From Pleurobrachia bachei (Eukaryota; Ctenophora; Tentaculata; Cydippida; Pleurobrachiidae), in NCBI GenBank assembly GCA_000695325.1, contig AVPN01000202.1, positions 1-47,793 on the forward strand: DNA of 47,793 bases. Reading direction: 5' to 3'. The translations under genes were made by a program, and so were the position numbers. Positions 1 to 9,500 of the stretch are shown piece after piece. The notes under the pieces are model-generated. The model saw nothing but the letters and a program-made list of their open reading frames with translations. It was not told where the DNA came from and ran no database searches. Position 1 is the first letter of the stretch; each line of letters opens with the position of its first letter.

Positions 1-2
1 TT

Positions 3-3000
3 CGACATGATACGAAATCCCTTGTGGCAGCTAAGACTAAAGTGAAGCTATCCGGATCGAGCGAACTTTCATCTGAATTGGCTGTCACAGCAACGCTCAA
101 AGATGTGTCAACGAGAGCAGTGGGGAAACAACGAGGGACAGCAGGAGATGTTTCATTCCAAATAACAATATCAACAACCAGTAAAGTACCCCGGTCAATG
201 ATTGTCACTACTCGAGGGAGGACTAAGGAACCGGTTGGATACAAATCACTCCGGATGAACTTGATTATTGAAGTTGTGGAAACTGAGATCACCTCAAGGG
301 TGATAGACTCCAAACCAACTTCATCTTCAAGTACTCTGATGGTGAAGTTTGAATTGGTGGCTGCTTACAAAGCTCTCAAAACACCAAAACAAATGAGTTC
401 CATGATCAAAGATCCCCTAAAGACCGTGACAGTGAAAACATCTATTGCGAGTGACAGCCACTTCATCTCCCAGCCATGTCTAAAGTTCACCACCATCGTG
501 CTGCATCGTGATGACTCAGTCCTGATATCATGCTCCAAACTGGCACCGCCTCTCTTCGACACGGAGAATAAAGAGTTCTGGGAGCTCAGTGAGAAGAGTT
601 GTGGGAGAGGAATGAGTCTCTACCCCATACTACCATCCTCTGAATCTGAGGTTCTACCCCCTTGCAAGGAACCTGTTCCAGATGATGATGAAGAATGTGA
701 AGATGAAGATGACGAGGAAGAAAGGCCTAAGAAGGCGGATAAGCCTCCTGCAATGGGAGGTATGGGCGGATCTGGTATGGGCGGATCTGGAATGGTTGGT
801 ACTACTCCAGGAGGTATAGGTACAAAATCAAAAACTCAACCGCCTCCAAGGAAGTGTAAGAAACGTCGACCACATTCCCTACCCTCTCCACCGACCCCGC
901 CATGCAAACCAAAGCGACGTTCTCTTCCACTGTGTCTACCCTTCAAAACGCCCAATCTACCACTTGAATGCAGTAGAATGCTACCCATTTGTACTCGGAC
1001 TGATCCACCGAACGGAGTGGATCAGGACGGAAACAGAGTGTGCCAAACAAAAGACAGTCTTCAAAAATTACCAATGTGTAAGGAGCACCAAATAGGCTTG
1101 AGGAGACTGAAAAACTCAGCTCTCGCTTGTTTAATCCCAGAAGAAAAGTCTCAGCTAACATTCCCCGAGTGTAGGAAGGATCAATCGACCAGAGCGAAGA
1201 ACGGGAAAGAGGTGTGTTGGAGGGATAGTGGATCCAGTAAATCGTGTCTCAGGTTGACCGATCTGACCCTGACTGAACCGGAGTCACCTCCTGAGAACTG
1301 TGGACCAGTTCTTCCTACATGTATGGAGGGTATTGATCCTAAAAATGGAATGGATAGCAAAGGGGTCGTGGTGTGCCAAACAGCATCCAAATTGAAGAAA
1401 CTTCCGGTTTGCAAGGAAAACCAGAAGGGTGCAAAGCGAGTAAAAAATGGTTTCCTTACATGTCTCATTGGGCCTGAAAAGAACCAACTGACTTTGCCGG
1501 TTTGCAAGAAAGACCATCACCCTGAAAACAAGACTGGCAAAGTTTGTCGGACTCCAGAGGATGATGAAAAATCCTGTCTCTGGCACCGAACCATATTCTC
1601 CATCCCGGAATGCAGTTTGCCTGACAAGGTTCAGAAACTCTTGGGACCATCTTACGTGCCATATTGTGAAGCTGGCGAGGCACCATCCTGCAAAATACCG
1701 GGCGATCCCCTCTTAATGGGGCCACAATTTAGTTTCCTCCCCGACTGCCCTGATAGAAGCATTCTTCCACCTCCACCTCAACCACCTCCCTGCAGACCGG
1801 CAGCTGCGATGCCTAACGCAAAGAACGAGAAACTGCCCGTCTGCAAGCCAACTTGTAGAGATGGTAACGCCATGGTAACCCCGGAAACCAAGATGCTGCC
1901 TGTCTGTGAGAAGAAACTAAAATGTCGGGCTGTAACTGATAAAGTTACAGACAAAAACAAGGAATGGCCAATCTGTGCTGTAAAGAAGGTCCACTGCCGA
2001 CCTAGGGGATCATATCACTATGGTTACGAAGGAAAACAAACACCAATACAACCAAGAGATACCGTTGTTGCAAAGATTAGGTCCTGCACCAAAGCAGAAG
2101 TTAAGCTGATCATCACTATGACGAAGGAAAATGAGGAGAAACGATGTCAGAAGGTCGAATATGAGTGTCACCCTAAAACACCATACAAACACCCTGAACT
2201 ATTTACCGGCCTAGAGAAGGCGTTCCACTATTGTCATGGATCAGATCGGTCCCGTTACCAGGGATTGTTCCGGAGACGTTGTAGTAGAGGTATCATGGTT
2301 GCCATGGATACTACTGATTCACACATTGACAGTTTGGATGATAGCGTTGCTGAGAAGAAGAAGATATCCTATATTGTGAGGATAAAGAGGTCCTACCAAG
2401 GGACTGGACAAGTAACTGTATCAAGATGGGTTTCAGCTGGCACGAAAATGAAAACTCTTCAAAACCGAAAGCCAGTATTGAAACTAAACACCAAGCATCA
2501 ATCAGGGTTTAGTGTTTTTGAAATTGTTCAGCTGGGCTCAACCAAACTAACTGGAATCAAAAAGGCAGTATCAGTAGACTTCTTCCTGGTCAGTACTGGA
2601 GGCAAGGTAACCCCGGTAATCATGACAACCATGTCAATCCAGAGAGATAAAAAGACCAGAGGACACAATTTGAAACTGGCAATGACATCTCAACTCCAGA
2701 GACTGATTCGACAAGACCAAATGACCAAGTATCTCGTCAGTGAGAATGAATTCAAGTACGCCCTGAGCAGGAAGATTATCACATTTGGAATGATATCAGA
2801 ATTAGAGGAGAGTTTTGTAGTGACAACCAAAATAAAACACGATAGCTACCAAACCAGGGGTGTTCAAAGAGCGATAGGTGTTCGAAGGATTGGACCAGTA
2901 ACAACGCTCAAGATTACTAAGTACCGCGAGATTAAGTTTGCCACCGAGACTAGGAGACGGGATGAGGTGAAACAGAAGAGTGTCACTTTGCTGGTTTCAG

Positions 3001-4622
3001 TGAGATCATACAGCTTGGACTTCCGAGGGTTTAGAAAGTTTGCAAAGCAAGACACTACCATCAAGATAATTTCAACTGATCCAGAACCGAAACTGACATT
3101 GGAACCTTTGCATCCCTTCTTATTGGAGCAATCCCACGACCTACTAGAATTAAGATCCACTAAGCAACAACGAGTAACAGTTTCATATCATGGTGTCTCG
3201 ACCTGTGGGTTCATCCTACACGATCAGGCTGACTTCCTGGTTGTCCGATATCAGTTCCTAAATGAACCACGGTACGTTGTGGGTGGACTAGGTGAGGAGG
3301 GACTCCACTTTACAACAGAGTCTAGAGAACGGAGAACATATGTGACAAGAGTGCAGAATGTGGCTCACCTCTCCTGTTGGAACCCCTTGTTTGTGGGACT
3401 GAAACGGGTCCAGTGGCACCTTGTGGCTACAGTCAACACGACCCCTACTTCCCATCATATAGAGCTCACAATTCTCCATCACTCATCACTCACTCTAACG
3501 CCCATTATTCGTGTTCAACCCCACCTCACACCTTCTCACGACATCATTCACCGTTCACATCGAGTTGAGGTGTCCATGAAATCTGACACCCTCCCTAAGT
3601 TCCCCCAACCTGGTCAAGCTGCAATCCTGTCTGTCCGTCCTAGAAGTGTAGTTCTAACATCTGTTCGTGTGTACCGTTCACCGTATTCTGTTTTCAACGT
3701 GAAGAAGGTTGCCCGTGGGGAGTTAAAACCGGATCAGGTAGAGTTTAGTGGGCATACGGTAAGTGTTTTTGCTCGAATGAAAATAACTTGTGATGTGATC
3801 AGACCGGGTTCACAAACATTCTTCCTAATCGAGGACAAGAAAGGAGATTTGATCGATGAGTACAGGTCTAAGTCCGAGGGGCCAGGTCCCTCTGACCTTT
3901 ACCACGTGAAACAATTCCTCTTTTTGAAACAGACTCGCATCAGAGTGCACACTATCGCTCCAGTAATCTCCTGTCAGAGAGTCTTTCCCTTCCAGAAAGA
4001 CCTGCTAGACTCAAAATCTCGAACATCTGCCGAGTCTATCGTGAAAGTTGGCCGAGTTGAATCATCAAAATCATCGGAAATTGACAGCTTCTTTGTTGGA
4101 ACCAAAGCAAAAGATTCGTCGCCCAAAGTTGTCGTCTACATTCGAGATCAATCGTGGGTAAAAAGATACACCGGGGCATCATCAAAGACTCATCCCCAAA
4201 TTATGAAACTCCGTATCCAAGCAACCTTTACCAAGACTCACAAGATGAACTACATGTACCTTCGGCGAAAGTCAATAAAATCTACTATGGCTGTTGAAAA
4301 GGCTCAATCTTTCAAACGTTTATCGTCTGGTAAAGCAGTCTTGAAACTTCGAGGAAGCATAGGCAAAGATGAGGCGGAATTCAACGCTTGGTTTAAATTT
4401 GATATCTCTGGATCACTTGAAAGTACGCTCGTTCTGCATCATTCCTCAAGAGGATCAGCTAGAAAACGACGGTTCCTATCTGGAAAATTCACAATCGTAA
4501 AGCCTGAAGATAAGAGCATTCAAATTCTTGGACACTCTTTTGGAAGGGATCACAAAGTGAAGTCCTTTGTCTACTGGGACTCCACTTTACAACAGAGTCT
4601 AGAGAACGGAGAACATATGTGA
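3..4622 (+). CDS. Giant repeat protein, segment 1 (5' end outside window)
   Basis: The frame is open from the first bases, so the true start lies upstream; the GTG at 24 is not a real start. Counting from nt 3, residues 1-215 are Lys/Ser/Thr/Val-rich and look beta-type. Residues 227-242 are almost all Asp/Glu, and about 250-272 are a Gly/Met/Ser tract. A Cys-rich region follows to about residue 725. It contains two tandem copies of a roughly 110-residue unit (nt 964-1260 and 1293-1590) built on LPxC...NG...C...LPxCK. Beta-type repeats follow, with the SFVVTTKIK signature near nt 2810, then the shared DNA-conserved cassette at 3769-4011. The reading ends at 4622 only because a 1277-bp duplication begins at about 4576 and shifts the frame; the last 15 residues are junction artefacts. 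No family is recognised. The coding call is very firm. Confidence 0.9.
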   Translation, partial: RHDTKSLVAAKTKVKLSGSSELSSELAVTATLKDVSTRAVGKQRGTAGDVSFQITISTTSKVPRSMIVTTRGRTKEPVGYKSLRMNLIIEVVETEITSRVIDSKPTSSSSTLMVKFELVAAYKALKTPKQMSSMIKDPLKTVTVKTSIASDSHFISQPCLKFTTIVLHRDDSVLISCSKLAPPLFDTENKEFWELSEKSCGRGMSLYPILPSSESEVLPPCKEPVPDDDEECEDEDDEEERPKKADKPPAMGGMGGSGMGGSGMVGTTPGGIGTKSKTQPPPRKCKKRRPHSLPSPPTPPCKPKRRSLPLCLPFKTPNLPLECSRMLPICTRTDPPNGVDQDGNRVCQTKDSLQKLPMCKEHQIGLRRLKNSALACLIPEEKSQLTFPECRKDQSTRAKNGKEVCWRDSGSSKSCLRLTDLTLTEPESPPENCGPVLPTCMEGIDPKNGMDSKGVVVCQTASKLKKLPVCKENQKGAKRVKNGFLTCLIGPEKNQLTLPVCKKDHHPENKTGKVCRTPEDDEKSCLWHRTIFSIPECSLPDKVQKLLGPSYVPYCEAGEAPSCKIPGDPLLMGPQFSFLPDCPDRSILPPPPQPPPCRPAAAMPNAKNEKLPVCKPTCRDGNAMVTPETKMLPVCEKKLKCRAVTDKVTDKNKEWPICAVKKVHCRPRGSYHYGYEGKQTPIQPRDTVVAKIRSCTKAEVKLIITMTKENEEKRCQKVEYECHPKTPYKHPELFTGLEKAFHYCHGSDRSRYQGLFRRRCSRGIMVAMDTTDSHIDSLDDSVAEKKKISYIVRIKRSYQGTGQVTVSRWVSAGTKMKTLQNRKPVLKLNTKHQSGFSVFEIVQLGSTKLTGIKKAVSVDFFLVSTGGKVTPVIMTTMSIQRDKKTRGHNLKLAMTSQLQRLIRQDQMTKYLVSENEFKYALSRKIITFGMISELEESFVVTTKIKHDSYQTRGVQRAIGVRRIGPVTTLKITKYREIKFATETRRRDEVKQKSVTLLVSVRSYSLDFRGFRKFAKQDTTIKIISTDPEPKLTLEPLHPFLLEQSHDLLELRSTKQQRVTVSYHGVSTCGFILHDQADFLVVRYQFLNEPRYVVGGLGEEGLHFTTESRERRTYVTRVQNVAHLSCWNPLFVGLKRVQWHLVATVNTTPTSHHIELTILHHSSLTLTPIIRVQPHLTPSHDIIHRSHRVEVSMKSDTLPKFPQPGQAAILSVRPRSVVLTSVRVYRSPYSVFNVKKVARGELKPDQVEFSGHTVSVFARMKITCDVIRPGSQTFFLIEDKKGDLIDEYRSKSEGPGPSDLYHVKQFLFLKQTRIRVHTIAPVISCQRVFPFQKDLLDSKSRTSAESIVKVGRVESSKSSEIDSFFVGTKAKDSSPKVVVYIRDQSWVKRYTGASSKTHPQIMKLRIQATFTKTHKMNYMYLRRKSIKSTMAVEKAQSFKRLSSGKAVLKLRGSIGKDEAEFNAWFKFDISGSLESTLVLHHSSRGSARKRRFLSGKFTIVKPEDKSIQILGHSFGRDHKVKSFVYWDSTLQQSLENGEHM
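964..1590 (+). repeat. Two tandem ~110-residue Cys-rich repeats
   Basis: Units at about 964-1260 and 1293-1590 share the order LPxC, NG(V/M)D, VCQT, KLPxCKE, CLI, PxCxKD and SCL. Both are in the giant frame. The Cys spacing does not match a domain family I can name. Confidence 0.8.
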
Positions 4623-5853
4623 CAAGAGTGCAGAATGTGGCTCACCTCTCCTGTTGGAACCCCTTGTTTGTGGGACTGAAACGGGTCCAGTGGCACCTTG
4701 TGGCTACAGTCAACACGACCCCTACTTCCCATCATATAGAGCTCACAATTCTCCCTCACTCATCACTCACTCTAACGCCCATTATTCGTGTTCAACCCCA
4801 CCTCACACCTTCTCACGACATCATTCACCGTTCACATCGAGTTGAGGTGTCCATGAAATCTGACACCCTCCCTAAGTTCCCCCAACCTGGTCAAGCTGCA
4901 ATCCTGTCTGTCCGTCCTAGAAGTGTAGTTCTAACATCTGTTCGTGTGTACCGTTCACCGTATTCTGTTTTCAACGTGAAGAAGGTTGCCCGTGGGGAGT
5001 TAAAACCGGATCAGGTAGAGTTTAGTGGGCATACGGTAAGTGTTTTTGCTCGAATGAAAATAACTTGTGATGTGATCAGACCGGGTTCACAAACATTCTT
5101 CCTAATCGAGGACAAGAAAGGAGATTTGATCGATGAGTACAGGTCTAAGTCCGAGGGGCCAGGTCCCTCTGACCTTTACCACGTGAAACAATTCCTCTTT
5201 TTGAAACAGACTCGCATCAGAGTGCACACTATCGCTCCAGTAATCTCCTGTCAGAGAGTCTTCCCCTTCCAGAAAGACTTCCTACACTCCAAAGCTCGAA
5301 CATCTGTCGAGTCTATCGTGAAAGTTGGCCGAGTTGAATCATCAAAATCATCGGAAATTGACAGCTTCTTTGTTGGAACCAAAGCAAAAGATTCGTCGCC
5401 CAAAGTTGTCGTCTACATTCGAGATCAATCGTGGGTAAAAAGATACACCGGGGCATCATCAAAGACTCATCCCCAAATTATGAAACTCCGTATCCAAGCA
5501 ACCTTTACCAAGACTCACAAGATGAACTACATGTACCTTCGGCGAAAGTCAATAAAATCTACTATGGCTGTTGAAAAGGCTCAATCTTTCAAACGTTTAT
5601 CGTCTGGTAAAGCAGTCTTGAAACTTCGAGGAAGCATAGGCAAAGATGAGGCGGAATTCAACGCTTGGTTTAAATTTGATATCTCTGGATCACTTGAAAG
5701 TACGCTCGTTCTGCATCATTCCTCAAGAGGATCAGCTAGAAAACGACGGTTCCTATCTGGAAAATTCACAATCGTAAAGCCTGACGATAAGAGCATTCAA
5801 ATTCTTGGACACTCTTTTGGAAGGGATCACAAAGTGAAGTCCTTTGTCTACTT
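3299..5853 (+). repeat. Tandem block duplication 1, offset 1277 bp
   Basis: Bases 3299-4575 and 4576-5852 are about 99% identical. The offset is 2 mod 3, so the reading frame changes. Differences include CAT/CCT near 3479 and 4756 and a small cluster near 4008/5285. The join sits at a short shared sequence (gggactcc). Removing one copy restores the frame. Confidence 0.95.
3769..4011 (+). repeat. DNA-conserved cassette, module 1
   Basis: It encodes ARMKITCDVIRPGSQ, FFLIEDKKGDLIDEYR and VISCQRVFPFQKD. It is nearly identical in DNA to the cassettes in modules 2-4, while its flanks are strongly diverged. A duplicate from block 1 is at 5046-5288. Confidence 0.88.
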
Positions 5854-6541
5854 TACGGCGACATTACACAAAATCAGAGCACTTGGGCGTCATATTGTAA
5901 GAAAAATCGATGCTCACACTAAGTCAATTGAGAAACCAAGACCGTGGCTTACAGGTCGTTGGAATGTGAATCGAATCTTTAGATTTACCTCCGCCATATC
6001 CCAAAAAGAGGAAAAGATTTTGGTGTTTGTCAATGGGGCAATGAGACGCACTTTCACGACTAAAAGTAGCCTAAAGCTCGGAAAACTGGTTAGAAAGACC
6101 ATTGATTCGCTCTCATCGAAAGAGTCTTGTTCCCACACTGTTTCCTTGAAATCATCACTGCATACATTCTCCTGGATAGATAAATCTTGGGCCAGGTATG
6201 AAGTTGAAGGAGCAATTAAAACCTCCTACAGAGGTTCCAAAGTTGATAACACAATAAAAACCAAGGAAGCCGAGGAGTCGGATATCTTTGTTACTGAAGG
6301 AACCATCAAAGATAATGGTCGAGACATGTTCAGACTACTGCGGAGAAACATTTTCACGACAGTTAACCACAAGGGAGTCTCAAAACTTGTCAAAGTGGAC
6401 TTCATCAACAAAGGATTAGCCTCAAAAACGTCCAGGAGTCACAAGATGAAACACATCAAGGCAATCGTGAATGTTCTCTTCAAGGATCTACAACAGAAAC
6501 ACCACTTTGTCAAGTCTGCTGAGAGACAACGGTACCCCTAG
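4619..6541 (+). CDS. Giant repeat protein, segment 2 (second copy of block 1 plus continuation)
   Basis: The first 1.2 kb repeats 3299-4575 at about 99% identity in a different frame (frame 2). From about 5854 the sequence is new: basic beta-type repeats, then a TEGTIKDNGRDMFRLLRR motif near 6290 and SHKMKHIKAIVNVLFKDL near 6440, both found again in modules 2 and 3. The stop at 6539-6541 and a second stop at 6548-6550 lie in the same frame that reopens at 6551. Both fall inside a stretch that reads cleanly when complemented in place. This stop is therefore probably not a natural protein end. GTG at 4619 is not a credible start; the segment is an internal part of the same gene. Confidence 0.88.
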   Translation: MTRVQNVAHLSCWNPLFVGLKRVQWHLVATVNTTPTSHHIELTILPHSSLTLTPIIRVQPHLTPSHDIIHRSHRVEVSMKSDTLPKFPQPGQAAILSVRPRSVVLTSVRVYRSPYSVFNVKKVARGELKPDQVEFSGHTVSVFARMKITCDVIRPGSQTFFLIEDKKGDLIDEYRSKSEGPGPSDLYHVKQFLFLKQTRIRVHTIAPVISCQRVFPFQKDFLHSKARTSVESIVKVGRVESSKSSEIDSFFVGTKAKDSSPKVVVYIRDQSWVKRYTGASSKTHPQIMKLRIQATFTKTHKMNYMYLRRKSIKSTMAVEKAQSFKRLSSGKAVLKLRGSIGKDEAEFNAWFKFDISGSLESTLVLHHSSRGSARKRRFLSGKFTIVKPDDKSIQILGHSFGRDHKVKSFVYFTATLHKIRALGRHIVRKIDAHTKSIEKPRPWLTGRWNVNRIFRFTSAISQKEEKILVFVNGAMRRTFTTKSSLKLGKLVRKTIDSLSSKESCSHTVSLKSSLHTFSWIDKSWARYEVEGAIKTSYRGSKVDNTIKTKEAEESDIFVTEGTIKDNGRDMFRLLRRNIFTTVNHKGVSKLVKVDFINKGLASKTSRSHKMKHIKAIVNVLFKDLQQKHHFVKSAERQRYP

Positions 6542-6568
6542 TGGCAATGATTTCGAGTCGACGCAGGG
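6509..6568. other. Probable 50-base complemented patch A (no second copy)
   Basis: Two same-frame stops (6539-6541, 6548-6550) interrupt a frame open on both sides. Complementing the bases in place, without reversing, removes both stops and gives SVAMGITVTK and the string gttgccatgg, which is common elsewhere in this gene. If the patch is 50 bases long it must start between 6501 and 6524 and end between 6550 and 6573. The length fits the module 2 and 3 homologues, so no bases are missing. Confidence 0.7.
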
Positions 6569-9500
6569 AAAACTTCTAAACGTGGCATACTCCAGGTTAC
6601 TGACACGATAACTCACAGCGAGAGGGTTATAGCAAAACACAGCCAGCTAGTTGAGTTTACCCAATGGACAACTGCTGGTAATATTAAGTTCAACAAACTT
6701 GTCCGAAGGAAAGTAACGAAAACATCTTCTAAAAAGGAAAACAAGAAGATGATCTCCTACTTTGGAAAGCAGAATCTAAGAGCAAAACCAGAGACTCTCG
6801 ACAAATTTGGAAAGGCAATCACAGGTGGAAATACCATTCATCGAGTTTTCATGGAAGAGCTCAAACGTAAAACCCACAAAAGTCTCGCATCGCGATCTTT
6901 CACCCAACTAGCCCAGTCAACTGGAGCTTTCCATGTGCAGCGGGTTCACTCAAAAGACTTTATAGCACTTCGTGGGGCTTTTTTCTACAGAGGGGCGGCC
7001 CGCAAAACTCAGGTTTCGCTAGAAGTTAGTCTTGTGCTGGTCGGATATAGCATACAACTTGCTACATACCCATACGCTCTTCCCACGACTTATATCACGC
7101 GTAAAACAGGCCACACGGTTAAAAATATCCGAATGCGATTGATGACTAAGTTTAGTCTCAAAGATAAGGGTCTGATAGCGTTCTTCGAGCACCAAGATGA
7201 AATGACCTACAACCAACATAGGATAGTTTACAAGTTACTTCAAAGCAAGAGGGAACAGGACAGCGTTGGTGTAACTACAAAGATTTTCGATGAAAGTTCA
7301 AAAATGTTTGGAAAACAAAGCGGGAGAGCCAGCTGGGAAATGCTGGTAGAAACGAAAATTGTTCCCAAGAAGCTCGGGCCACACAAGATTCTAGGATTCC
7401 GAACAAAGACTTTCTCGCCTCCGGGACAAAAGTTCGTTTTCAAGCACATTGTAGACGTTACTCCAAACATCATCTTGGACAGGACGATTACCGTGGAACC
7501 AGATGTAAAAACCAGCTCCAAGTTTTGGTCTCCAAATCCAATCCCATCTCTGGGGGAAACAAAACTGGCACTTGTTTTTGGATCAACCGGACTGGCACCT
7601 AGGAACGTCTACCGGATAAAAACTGGCACTGAGATTGTCCCAAGTGGAAAATCAAGAGCCTGTACGGCTATAAGATTTGACCAGAAGGTCCCGTTCACCA
7701 TTCCACCATGGAGAAACATCGGGTGTCAAGGTCCAAGACAAGTCATGGTAACGCCGAAGAGTGTTGCAAGATCAAGTAAGATGTGCCAATGTCATCGCCG
7801 ACTAAAAAGTGAAGAGTCCCCAGTAGATGAGGTGGTTTTCTCAGTTTTACCAGAGTTGAGTTGTTCAAGTTTGGATTCCCAACTGGACATGAAATGTCGA
7901 AAGCTCCCATGCACACCACCCTGTGCAAAAGGTTGTGAGGCGTGTATCCGCGGGTACTGTAATGTTAACGGGTGCTATCAGAGGTTGTGTAGCACACAGT
8001 CAGTGAGAGATGGGACATGTAATGACTCAAAATGTAATGAGAAACTTGTCGAGCAGGGAAAATGCAGTAAGTTAGAACCGAGTGAGACATGTGTGAGTAG
8101 AATGTGCTCCTCTGATAACAAAACCTGCTATATAAGAGTCAATTGTGCTAAAACCGATAGCAGAGGAAACTGTAGCCAGGATAAACCGTGCTCTGCAATT
8201 GACATCTATGGAGGTAAATGTGTATCAGTCGAATGTAAAAAACTTCCAGACGGCTGTATGAATTCAAAAGTGAAAGGATACGAAAGCTGGAAACCGCCAG
8301 TCCCTAGTAAAAGATGCGGTAAACAGAAGAGGTCTTCAGAAGAGTTTTGTGCCAGAGACGGCAGTTCCAAGTCATGTAACCGTGGTTACTGCACGAATGC
8401 CGCATGTTACCAGCGAATCTGCTCCCAGAACGATCTAGATCACAGAGATTGCAATGACGAAACTTGTAACGAAGATCTTGTGAGGGAAGGGAAATGCAGG
8501 AAACTCTCCTGCACCCATGTTCCAGTGTCCCCGATGTGTAGGGGAGGCAGATGCTACAAGAGGGTAAAATGTGGCGGCCACAAGACGTGTAGTCAAAAGA
8601 AAACTTGTTCCAGTGTTGAGATCGCTACCGGTAAATGTGTCGTAATAACATGTAGTAAGATGGAAACTACTTGGCCATCTGACACACAGTCTTGTCAGGA
8701 TCAACCTATTCGTGAGATCACCTGCCCAAAGGACAAGCTAGTTCTCTGTACAGGTGAAGGTACAACCAAAACTTGCCTACGGGGCTCGTGTAATAGGGAT
8801 GGCTGCTACCAGCGCCTTTATAGCAACAAGGATGATGCTGGACAGGATTCTACTGGGTGCAATGACTCACTAGTGACACAAGGAAAATGTATCAGACTTC
8901 CATGTAGTGATATTCCAGTGACTGAAATGTGTCACGATAACAACTGTTACAAAAGGGTTAAGTGCTCAAACCCGGGCAAAAATGGAAGGTGTGAACAAGC
9001 GGCACCTTGCACTGCTGTAGAGGTAAAAACAGGGGCTTGTAAAGTTGTGGAATGCTCATCCATTATTTTCTCCACCTCTTCAAAAACAAAGTCTTGTAAG
9101 AATGTAAAGACTCCTAGCAACCCATGCGGCCTTTCGGAAGTGTCCGTACTGGAGGAAATCTCAAGCTGCAGGTCCTACCACTTGTACAACTGTCGTCTAA
9201 AGGTCCTCATTGTCATTCGATTCCTTGGTTTGGACGAGGGTACTGCCACCATACAAGCTGCCAAGAAAATCACCCGAATAGGATCTGTGAAATCAAAATG
9301 GTTCCTCTCAGCAGGTTCAAAAGTTAGTATTGGAGTAGTACGACAACAGGAATCTGGTGAGAAAGTTGTCATAAGAAAAGTTATCATCGGAGATTCAAAT
9401 CATCGTTTACATTTCCAAGTTGTACAGGTGACCGTCCTGGATGGACCTGAACTGAGAGCCACCAAACCTTCAGTTTCAGTTCAGCAGATGATGGTTGTGT

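Noticed and set aside
4571-4622. Programmed frameshifts at the ORF overlaps
   Set aside because: Each overlap coincides with the join of a duplicated block. No slippery site is needed to explain the frame change.
6539-6550. Stop readthrough or recoded stops
   Set aside because: Both TAG and TGA, and elsewhere TAA, interrupt the frame, and two stop-bearing sites are shown to be complemented sequence. A recoding explanation is not needed.
6532-6566. Short intron (gtaccc...gcag) explaining the stops near 6540
   Set aside because: At 35 bases it is too short and not a multiple of three, so removing it would break a frame that is the same on both sides.
9124-9327. Short + strand ORFs inside the giant frame (for example 9124-9327, 11057-11248, 19876-20079)
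   Set aside because: They are shadow frames of well-supported coding sequence and have no independent support.
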